NCBI GenBank assembly: GCA_030636125.1
Contig: DAOVXM010000187.1
Span: 1-5,915 of the forward strand
Length of the DNA: 5,915 nucleotides
DNA from: Chloroflexota bacterium
GTDB taxonomy: Bacteria > Chloroflexota > Anaerolineae > Anaerolineales > UBA4823
Reading direction: 5' to 3'
Made by a program: the position numbers and the translations under genes. Within the stretch, counting starts at the first letter, position 1, and each line of letters opens with the position of its first letter. Under the pieces are notes generated by a model. That model did no database searches and was not told the origin of the DNA. It saw only the letters and a list, made by a program, of their open reading frames with translations. Below are positions 1 to 4,837 of this stretch, in pieces.

Positions 1-566
1 AAAAAGAGCTTGACATTACCACGGTTTACGTGACTCACGACCAGTTGGAGGCCCAGGGTGTTGCTGACAAGATCGTTGTAATGGATCGCGGCCGTATATT
101 GCAGGTTGGTTCACCTAGAGAAATCTACGAGAATCCGAGCACGCTCTTCGTAGCTGGCTTCATCGGGACACCTTCTATGAACTTCGCCACCGGGAATCTG
201 GAAAAAACGGAGAGTGGCTGGTATTTCCAACATCCGGAATTCCAATTAAAACTTCAACCACAAGTGCTCGACCGGTTTGAACGCATCCCCGAACCTGGCA
301 GTGAAATTGTCATCGGCATCAGGCCGGAGCACATACAAACCACCATGGAAAAAAATGATTATACGGTCCCAACCAAAATCTATATGGTTGAGCCGCAGAG
401 CAACGAGCTCATCCTGGATGTCAGCCTGAATGGCTTGATTTTTAAGACCCGGCAAGACAAACGCGAACTTGGCTTTCGTCCAAAGTTGGAACAGGATGTT
501 TATATCATGCCCAACCAAGACAAGCTGTTGATCTTCGATGAGCAGACAGAAGCACGACTGGTTTAA
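1..566 (+). CDS. ABC transporter ATP-binding protein, MalK/UgpC type (5'-truncated, C-terminal half)
   Basis: This is the C-terminal part of a cytoplasmic ATPase subunit of a carbohydrate importer. The gene enters from outside the window: codons are in frame from position 3, giving 187 visible residues and a TAA stop. The visible part opens just before the H-loop ([14 protein letters not shown], switch histidine at visible residue 12), followed by [14 protein letters not shown] and the MalK-family segment [13 protein letters not shown]. After that comes the C-terminal OB-fold/TOBE regulatory domain, with the GIRPEHI hallmark at visible residues 105-111. Walker A, the signature motif and Walker B lie upstream of the window. 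A GTG at 30 is an internal valine, not a start. The next gene begins 22 bp downstream and encodes a paralogous ATPase that shares the motif E-x-QSNE-x-I-x-DV in the TOBE domain, so the two probably arose by duplication and serve one transporter. The family is certain; the substrate is not visible from the sequence. Confidence 0.95.
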   Translation, partial: KELDITTVYVTHDQLEAQGVADKIVVMDRGRILQVGSPREIYENPSTLFVAGFIGTPSMNFATGNLEKTESGWYFQHPEFQLKLQPQVLDRFERIPEPGSEIVIGIRPEHIQTTMEKNDYTVPTKIYMVEPQSNELILDVSLNGLIFKTRQDKRELGFRPKLEQDVYIMPNQDKLLIFDEQTEARLV

Positions 567-575
567 TCACTAAAT

Positions 576-580
576 GAGGT
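576..580 (+). promoter_or_regulatory. Ribosome binding site for the second ATPase gene
   Basis: GAGGT sits 8 nt before the ATG at 589, inside the 22-bp gap between the two ATPase genes. It supports the chosen start. The short gap, with no room for a promoter or terminator, supports co-transcription of the two genes. Confidence 0.7.
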
Positions 581-588
581 AAAGCGAA

Positions 589-1692
589 ATGACCCAAGTT
601 AGATTGGAGCATATCAATTTCGATATTAAGGGGAAACAGATTCTGAATGACATCAACTTCCAAATTGATGACAAGATATATTGCGTTTTTGTCGGGCCCT
701 CGGGCTGTGGAAAAACGGTCCTTCTACGCATCATTGCCGGGCTCACCGCTCCTACCAACGGGCATGTATATTTTGATGACCGGGTTATGGATAACATACC
801 CGCCAGTGAACGTAATATTGCCATGACGTTCCAGACTTATGCGCTTTATCCTAATCTTACCGTTGAGAAGAACTGGGAATTCCCATTATACGCGGAGGGC
901 TGTTCACAAGACGAAATTAACCAACGTATTAAACAAGTCTCTGAGTTGTTAAATATGGAACCGCTAATGCATCGCTATCCGGGCGAACTCTCTGGTGGAC
1001 AGCAGCAGCGCGTCGCATTGGGCCGTTCCCTGGTCCGGCAACCAACCGTGTACCTGCACGATGAACCTATGGGGAATCTGGATGCTAAATTACGCGTCGA
1101 GCTGCGCGCCAGCATTAAAAAAATCCAGGTCGATATGGGGATAACCACAGTACATGTCACCCATGACCAGGTCGAAGCGCAAGGTCTGGGTGATAAGCTT
1201 GTCGTCATGGACACAGGCACAATCGAACAGGTTGGCACTCCCGAAGAAATTTACGAGAAACCTGCCAATTTATATGTGGCCGGCTTTATCGGTACACCAC
1301 GCATGAATTTCTTTGACGGCAGCCTGGTGGCGCAAAACGGCTCGCTTATTTTTGAGAGCCCCATGGTCAAGTTGCTATTGCCAGACGAGACGCGCGCCGA
1401 GCTGGCAGGCTATAACCTTGAGGATAAGATCAGGTTGGGTATCCGCCCTGAGGCGATAAAGGTATCTCCAACGGAAGGTTCCCAAGCGATGCCTGGCAAG
1501 GTATACGTCACTGAGTCGCAAAGTAACGAGGTGATTATCGATGTCCTCATGGACGGAGATACACATATCAAAACTCGCTCAGCCTGGCATACTTTGGGCT
1601 TTGACCCGGCGTTAGACCAGACCGTGTACCTTGATTTTGACGCTAGCCAACTTCATTTATTTGATCCCGAAAGTGGGAACCGCATCGCTTAG
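589..1692 (+). CDS. ABC transporter ATP-binding protein, MalK/UgpC type (second of a tandem pair)
   Basis: This is a complete 367-residue cytoplasmic ATPase of a carbohydrate uptake transporter, a normal length for MalK/UgpC proteins. Visible motifs in order are: Walker A GPSGCGKT (36-43), Q-loop glutamine Q82 in TFQTYALYPN, signature LSGGQQQR (134-141), Walker B VYLHDEP with D158/E159, D-loop GNLDAKLR (162-169) and switch H192 in VTHDQVEAQG. The MalK-type segment [12 protein letters not shown] (230-241) leads into a TOBE/OB-fold domain with GIRPEAI (284-290). All catalytic residues are present, so it should hydrolyse ATP. Small departures from textbook MalK are His157 before the Walker B DE, Gly162 in place of the usual Ser in the D-loop, and EKNWEFPL (93-100) after the Q-loop. 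The latter region contacts the permease coupling helix, so it may reflect partner specificity. The gene follows its paralogue by 22 bp, suggesting a heterodimeric ATPase pair. No permease genes are visible. Confidence 0.97.
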   Translation: MTQVRLEHINFDIKGKQILNDINFQIDDKIYCVFVGPSGCGKTVLLRIIAGLTAPTNGHVYFDDRVMDNIPASERNIAMTFQTYALYPNLTVEKNWEFPLYAEGCSQDEINQRIKQVSELLNMEPLMHRYPGELSGGQQQRVALGRSLVRQPTVYLHDEPMGNLDAKLRVELRASIKKIQVDMGITTVHVTHDQVEAQGLGDKLVVMDTGTIEQVGTPEEIYEKPANLYVAGFIGTPRMNFFDGSLVAQNGSLIFESPMVKLLLPDETRAELAGYNLEDKIRLGIRPEAIKVSPTEGSQAMPGKVYVTESQSNEVIIDVLMDGDTHIKTRSAWHTLGFDPALDQTVYLDFDASQLHLFDPESGNRIA

Positions 1693-1706
1693 GCTGACAG
1701 TTGTAT

Positions 1707-1725
1707 AGGAACAAGGTGTTCCTTG
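1707..1725 (+). repeat. Two overlapping, mutually exclusive small dyads after the ATPase gene
   Basis: AGGAACA (1707-1713) and TGTTCCT (1717-1723) are perfect inverted repeats around AGG. The overlapping CAAGG (1712-1716) and CCTTG (1721-1725) form an alternative stem around TGTT. The element starts 15 bp after the ATPase stop. No T-tract follows, so it does not look like a standard intrinsic terminator. It could be an operator or an alternative RNA fold; its function is unknown. Confidence 0.45.
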
Positions 1726-1726
1726 A

Positions 1727-1736
1727 AAGGAGGTGA
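1727..1736 (+). promoter_or_regulatory. Orphan Shine-Dalgarno-like sequence
   Basis: AAAGGAGGTG is close to a perfect complement of a bacterial 16S rRNA 3' end, yet no ATG, GTG or TTG occurs at a usual distance (5-12 nt) downstream. The nearest real gene start is the ATG at 1860, which has its own ribosome binding site. The site may be a relic, a ribosome standby site or part of an RNA fold with the C8T5 tract at 1760-1772. Confidence 0.45.
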
Positions 1737-1759
1737 CAGGACAGAGATATCAATCATAT

Positions 1760-1772
1760 CCCCCCCCTTTTT
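1760..1772 (+). repeat. C8T5 homopolymer tract in the binding-protein leader
   Basis: Eight C residues (1760-1767) are followed by five T residues (1768-1772). The tract can pair imperfectly with AAAGGAGG at 1727-1734, and the stretch between them contains a small GATAT/ATATC dyad (1746-1750 and 1756-1760). It lies about 90 bp before the binding-protein start. It is also a place where a sequencing or assembly length error is likely. Confidence 0.5.
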
Positions 1773-1790
1773 GGGCCAGACGAAAAAGGA

Positions 1791-1806
1791 TCTTCGCTGG
1801 CGAAGA
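1791..1806 (+). promoter_or_regulatory. Perfect 7-bp dyad upstream of the binding-protein gene (candidate operator or hairpin)
   Basis: TCTTCGC (1791-1797) and GCGAAGA (1800-1806) are a perfect inverted repeat separated by TG. It ends 53 bp before the ATG at 1860. A weak -10-like TACAAT lies at 1825-1830 with no convincing -35 box, so a repressor bound here could cover a promoter's upstream part. Alternatively it folds in RNA as a short hairpin. Read on the - strand it is followed shortly by TTTTT, resembling a weak terminator, but no - strand gene feeds into it. It shares the half-site CTTCGC with the dyads at 3529-3623. Confidence 0.45.
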
Positions 1807-1846
1807 AACAAACAAATAAACCCGTACAATCAAATTCCTATTAAAT

Positions 1847-1853
1847 GGAGGAG
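1847..1853 (+). promoter_or_regulatory. Ribosome binding site that fixes the binding-protein start
   Basis: GGAGGAG lies 6 nt before the ATG at 1860. An earlier in-frame ATG at 1845 overlaps this site itself and has no ribosome binding site of its own. The later ATG also gives a textbook signal peptide, so 1860 is the real start. Confidence 0.88.
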
Positions 1854-1859
1854 AGCTAC

Positions 1860-3359
1860 ATGAAGAAAAGCATCAGTATTGTATTTGCTCTGCTGGTTAT
1901 CGCCAGCATGGTATTGGCTGCCTGTGCGCAACCAACACCTGAGACAATCGTTGAGACAGTTGTAGTCACTGAGATAGTCGAGGTAGAAGGTGAGACAATC
2001 GTCGAGACTCAGATCGTTGAGGTTGTAGTGACCCCAGAGCCAGAGCCGGAAATGGAGGATGAAGTCGTCCTGCGCGTGCTCAGCCTACCCTGGCCACAAA
2101 CACCAGTGGAACAGCAACTGGCCAACGATGTGTTCACTGCCGAGACGGGCATTAAGGTCGAGATTACTGGACCTCCCTACCAGTTCGTAGAATCAAAGAT
2201 CCGCGAAATTTGTGCCTCACAGAGTGCTGAATTTGATATCTTCGAGACCGACAGTCAGTGGTACGGCGGGCAGATTACTACTAACTGCATCGAACCATTA
2301 GACTCCTATCTGGAGGCCTCAGGCATCGATTACGACGAGACCTTCGTACAACCCTATGCTACTTATAATGGCCGCTGGCCTGTACCGAACACAGTCCTGC
2401 GCGGGGAGGAGCCCTGGGAGAATTATACAGACCAGCCTGTGTATTTCCTGCCGTGGACGATCGGCACCATGATCCTGGCTTACCAACCGCAACTGCTCGT
2501 AGATGCGGGCATCGTTGACGCTGATGGGAACGCCAAAGTCCCGGAGACCTGGGATGAGTTCCGCGAAGCCGGCATGGCATTGACCACCGATGATCGTTGG
2601 GGAATAGGTTGGTACGCCACCCGCATCAGCGATGGTATCACCCTGCAGTGGCTGCCGTTCCACGTCTCCTTTGGTTCAAAAATATGGGATGAGGAAAATT
2701 GGCAAGCTCAAGGTGTCATCAACTCCCCAGAAGCAGTCGTAGCCTGTGAGTACTTCGTAGGCTTCATGCTGGAGGATGAGTCTGTAGATCCCGGAACAGC
2801 CAACTGGTTTGTGGACGAGACCCTTAATGCCGCTTTCAACGATCTTTACGCCATGACCTTCACCTGGGTGAGCTTCGCCGGCGCCATGGACAACCCGGAT
2901 TTCTCCCAGACTGCCGGTAAATGGGCTTACGCGCCCTTCCCATGCAATGATGATGGTACCTGCGCATCCGCCTACGGTTCTCAAGGGCTTGCCATCAATG
3001 CCAACTCCGAGCAGAAAGAAGCTGCCTGGAAATACCTGGAATGGATGATGCAATACGAAACCCAGAAGACTCTGGTTGACGATCCAAACGCAGGTTTCGC
3101 CAGCGCCCGCCAGGATCTGCTTGAGTACCAGACCGAAGAACCCGGCACAAACAAATGGGCTGCATTGGAGTCGATTACTGGAGGTTGGGGCTCGGATGTT
3201 TGGACATACCCCGAATACGCCCAATTGCTGGACATCCAGCAGAACTATCTGAACCTGGCTTACATTGGCGAAATCTCCTGCCAGGAAGCCTTGGATCAGA
3301 CTGCTCTGCTTCAGCAACGTATTCTGGACTCCAGTCCTAGTAACCCCAAGAATCAATAA
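1860..3359 (+). CDS. Extracellular solute-binding lipoprotein of a carbohydrate ABC transporter
   Basis: This 499-residue protein is the extracytoplasmic receptor that would deliver substrate to the importer powered by the upstream ATPases. The N-terminus is a lipoprotein signal: KK at 2-3, a hydrophobic core, and lipobox L19-A20-A21-C22, with Cys22 the predicted lipidated residue. Residues 23-68 are a Glu/Val/Thr/Pro-rich linker with two imperfect 17-residue repeats, typical of Chloroflexota lipoproteins. The fold region starts near residue 69 (VVLRVLSLPW) and shows family-1 (UgpB/MalE-like) features: an ETGIKVEI strand (95-102), FDIFETDSQWYGG (125-137), IEPLDSYL (144-151), a PETWDEFREAGMAL helix (228-241), VSFAGAMDNPDFS and KWAYAPFPC in the C-lobe, and AAWKYLEWMM (388-397). 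Many Trp and Tyr residues fit sugar stacking. Cysteine pairs C118/C143 and C362/C368 could form disulfides outside the cell. The start was chosen at ATG 1860 for its GGAGGAG site. The exact ligand is unknown. A strong hairpin follows the stop. Confidence 0.95.
   Translation: MKKSISIVFALLVIASMVLAACAQPTPETIVETVVVTEIVEVEGETIVETQIVEVVVTPEPEPEMEDEVVLRVLSLPWPQTPVEQQLANDVFTAETGIKVEITGPPYQFVESKIREICASQSAEFDIFETDSQWYGGQITTNCIEPLDSYLEASGIDYDETFVQPYATYNGRWPVPNTVLRGEEPWENYTDQPVYFLPWTIGTMILAYQPQLLVDAGIVDADGNAKVPETWDEFREAGMALTTDDRWGIGWYATRISDGITLQWLPFHVSFGSKIWDEENWQAQGVINSPEAVVACEYFVGFMLEDESVDPGTANWFVDETLNAAFNDLYAMTFTWVSFAGAMDNPDFSQTAGKWAYAPFPCNDDGTCASAYGSQGLAINANSEQKEAAWKYLEWMMQYETQKTLVDDPNAGFASARQDLLEYQTEEPGTNKWAALESITGGWGSDVWTYPEYAQLLDIQQNYLNLAYIGEISCQEALDQTALLQQRILDSSPSNPKNQ
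1941..2042 (+). repeat. Imperfect tandem 51-bp repeat in the lipoprotein linker
   Basis: The unit beginning GAGACAATCGTTGAGACA at 1941 recurs as GAGACAATCGTCGAGACT at 1992, exactly 51 bp (17 codons) later. The repeat is strongest in its first 18 bp and decays afterwards. It encodes ETIVETVVVTEIVEVEG and then ETIVETQIVEVVVTPEP, the flexible spacer that lifts the binding domain off the membrane anchor. Being a multiple of 3 it keeps frame, so copy-number changes would only alter tether length. Confidence 0.75.
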
Positions 3360-3373
3360 GTTTTTTCAACACT

Positions 3374-3408
3374 CTAGCTGGTGGGAGAAAAACTTTCCCA
3401 CCAGCTAG
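3374..3408 (+). terminator. Strong 13-bp hairpin after the binding-protein gene (terminator or mRNA-stabilising stem)
   Basis: CTAGCTGGTGGGA (3374-3386) pairs perfectly with TCCCACCAGCTAG (3396-3408) around a nine-base loop. The outer stem can be extended by A3371-T3411, C3372-G3410 and a T-G wobble, giving about 16 bp. It begins 14 bp after the stop codon. The + strand lacks a T-tract after the stem (GGTTCGTATC follows), so it is not a canonical intrinsic terminator. Such stems after binding-protein genes often protect the upstream mRNA and raise binding-protein levels over the other genes. Either role fits; the hairpin itself is certain. Confidence 0.75.
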
Positions 3409-3492
3409 GGTTCGTATCGATCAATTTCTAACCCCAAGCTCTCAAATTTGCACCCTGGCCCGCCAGTTACTCCGGACGTGCTAAGGGGGCAA

Positions 3493-3527
3493 AATTTTTC
3501 CGCGCAAGCCAGGAATTTTTCTATATA
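3493..3527 (+). promoter_or_regulatory. Phased AT tracts and TATATA box (tentative promoter region)
   Basis: AATTTTTC occurs at 3493-3500 and again at 3514-3521, a 21-bp offset equal to two helical turns. TATATA follows at 3522-3527, with no good -35 box at the right distance (3499-3504 reads TCCGCG). If TATATA is a -10 element, transcription would start inside the first pseudo-palindrome at 3529-3539, a natural place for a repressor. This is inference from spacing only. Confidence 0.25.
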
Positions 3528-3528
3528 G

Positions 3529-3623
3529 CCTTGCGAAGGTTCATGGACGTTTCTCGGTTAGGATACCAAGTGAAATCACGGTACATAAATGAAAATAAAA
3601 ATGATTTCGTAACCTTCGCAAGG
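3529..3623. repeat. Nested inverted-repeat element upstream of the oxidoreductase gene
   Basis: CCTTGCGAAGGTT (3529-3541) and AACCTTCGCAAGG (3611-3623) form a perfect 13-bp inverted repeat enclosing 69 bp. Inside, GAAATCA (3572-3578) and TGATTTC (3602-3608) form a second 7-bp dyad, extendable by two wobble pairs. Its right arm ends 2 bp before the outer right arm. Each outer arm is also a local pseudo-palindrome, CCTT/AAGG around GCG or CGC. Possible readings are a paired operator for a looping regulator, a structured 5' leader RNA, or a small MITE-like remnant. No clear target-site duplication flanks it (TATAG on the left, GTTAA on the right), which argues against the last. Confidence 0.6.
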
Positions 3624-3718
3624 GTTAAATTGAGATTTGCACTTAGGGAAAAGAATCAATAAATGTTTTATTGTCTTAAAGCGCTCAAAGAACTCACTAA
3701 AGCCATGTTTTCGAAAAT

Positions 3719-3724
3719 AGGAGG
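3719..3724 (+). promoter_or_regulatory. Ribosome binding site for the oxidoreductase gene
   Basis: AGGAGG lies 5 nt before the ATG at 3730, a strong match that fixes the start of the Gfo/Idh/MocA gene. Confidence 0.85.
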
Positions 3725-3729
3725 CAAAA

Positions 3730-4833
3730 ATGGCTAATAAAGGCAAAGTAAAAGTCGGTATTATTGGCTCTCAGTTTCAAGCCGACATCCATGCCGCGTC
3801 CTTCCAGATCATGCCGGAAGAGGCCGAGGTGGTGGCGGTGGCTTCACCCACGCCCGGACACGCAGCAGAATTGGCTGAACGCTACGACATACCCCGCGTC
3901 TTCCTGGACTACCGTGAGATGTTGAAAGAAAAAGATATCGAGATGGTCACGATAACCTCGCCGAACAAGCTGCACTGCCAGATGACCCTCGATATCGCTA
4001 ACGCCGGCAAGCATGTGGTTTGCGAGAAACCGCTCTGTATGACCCTTGAAGAAGCAGACCTGATGGTCGAAACCTGCAACAAACAAGGTGTGCTTTTTAT
4101 GTACGCGGAGGAGTTATTCTTCACCCCAAAGTATGTTAAAGCCAAAGAGATGGCCGACCAGGGCGCCTTTGGTGATGTTTACCTTGTGAAACAAAGCGAA
4201 AAACATTTCGGCCCGCACGCACCGTGGTTCTGGGACGTGGACCAATCCGGCGGAGGGGTCTTCATGGATATGGGCTGCCACGGGATCGCTTTTTGTTACT
4301 GGTTTTTAGACCGCCCAAAGATCAAGAGCATAACTGCCCAAATGGGCACTTACGTGCACGGCGAGATTACCAGGGGAGAGGACAATACTTTTTGTTTCAT
4401 CGAGTTCGAGAATGGTGCTATCGGCATGGTAGAAGATAGTTGGGCGCGACATGGCGGTATGGATGATCGCATCGAGGTTTTTGGGGACAAAGGTTTGACT
4501 TATGCCAACCTGCACATGGGCAATGCCCTGGCCACATTTAGCGAGCCAGGCTACGGCTACGCGGTAGAAAAAGCACCTTCCACCCAAGGCTGGACCTATC
4601 CTGTGTTTGAAGAGCTTTGGAACTATGGCTTCCCCCAAGAGATGCACCACTTTGCCCGCTGCGTGCGTGGTAAAGACTCACCCCAAGCCACCGGTGAAGA
4701 TGGTCGCGTCGTCCAGCAGGCACTTTTAGCCGGCTACCAATCAGCGGGCAGCGGTCAAAAAGTTGAGTTTCCTTTCCGGCCAGAAGGAGTTGAGAAGCCC
4801 ATCGACCTGTGGTTTAACCCGTTGACTAAGTGA
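3730..4833 (+). CDS. Gfo/Idh/MocA-family NAD(P)-dependent oxidoreductase
   Basis: This is a complete 367-residue cytoplasmic dehydrogenase-like enzyme that would oxidise, reduce or epimerise a sugar, inositol or sugar derivative using NAD(H) or NADP(H). The N-terminal Rossmann domain begins with KVGIIGSQFQADIHA (8-22), followed by VVAVASPTP (34-42), an acceptor strand region for the nicotinamide nucleotide. The family motif EKPLCMT is at 99-105, with Lys100 the conserved catalytic/structural lysine. The C-terminal domain carries GGGVFMDMGCH (174-184), matching the D-x-G-x-x-H signature with Asp180 and His184 as expected active-site residues. Substrate-contacting loops such as the KHFGPHAPWFWD region (158-169) are rich in aromatic and His residues. 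The nucleotide loop is atypical: the third glycine of GxGxxG is missing. A strong ribosome binding site precedes the gene, and a SIS-domain gene starts 4 bp after its stop, so the two enzymes are probably made together. The family is certain; the substrate and direction are unknown. Confidence 0.96.
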   Translation: MANKGKVKVGIIGSQFQADIHAASFQIMPEEAEVVAVASPTPGHAAELAERYDIPRVFLDYREMLKEKDIEMVTITSPNKLHCQMTLDIANAGKHVVCEKPLCMTLEEADLMVETCNKQGVLFMYAEELFFTPKYVKAKEMADQGAFGDVYLVKQSEKHFGPHAPWFWDVDQSGGGVFMDMGCHGIAFCYWFLDRPKIKSITAQMGTYVHGEITRGEDNTFCFIEFENGAIGMVEDSWARHGGMDDRIEVFGDKGLTYANLHMGNALATFSEPGYGYAVEKAPSTQGWTYPVFEELWNYGFPQEMHHFARCVRGKDSPQATGEDGRVVQQALLAGYQSAGSGQKVEFPFRPEGVEKPIDLWFNPLTK

Positions 4834-4837
4834 TCGT

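Larger units (their letters stand above)
3360..3729. other. 370-bp intergenic region between the binding-protein and oxidoreductase genes
   Basis: No coding frame of note is present. From left to right it holds: a 13-bp perfect hairpin right after the stop (3374-3408); a possible weak larger fold pairing AAATTTGC (3444-3451) with GCAAAATTT (3489-3497) around a small CTGGC/GCCAG dyad (3455-3466); two AATTTTTC tracts 21 bp apart (3493-3500 and 3514-3521); a TATATA box (3522-3527); the nested inverted-repeat element (3529-3623); and an AT-rich stretch (3624-3718) leading to the ribosome binding site at 3719. The size and content suggest that the two downstream genes have their own promoter or a regulated leader rather than simple read-through. 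No promoter is convincing by sequence alone. Confidence 0.6.

Noticed and set aside
1791..1806. Intrinsic terminator on the - strand
   Set aside because: The stem is followed by TTTTT on that strand, but no - strand gene is present that would need it; an operator or leader hairpin is a simpler reading.
1845..1847. An upstream in-frame ATG for the binding protein, adding five residues
   Set aside because: It overlaps the GGAGGAG ribosome binding site, and starting there would place acidic residues before the signal peptide. ATG 1860 gives a standard lipoprotein signal.
2676..3356. A 226-codon open frame on the - strand opposite the binding-protein gene
   Set aside because: It lies wholly antisense to a well-supported lipoprotein gene, has no ribosome binding site and no recognisable domain, and is explained by the codon use of the + strand gene.
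3529..3631. Integron attC-like site
   Set aside because: GTTAAAT at 3624-3630 fits the GTTRRRY box, but no matching RYYYAAC box is found on the left side and there is no integrase or gene cassette context.
4306..4650. A 114-codon - strand frame inside the oxidoreductase gene, with similar shorter antisense frames elsewhere
   Set aside because: These are shadows of the + strand genes without start signals or recognisable motifs.
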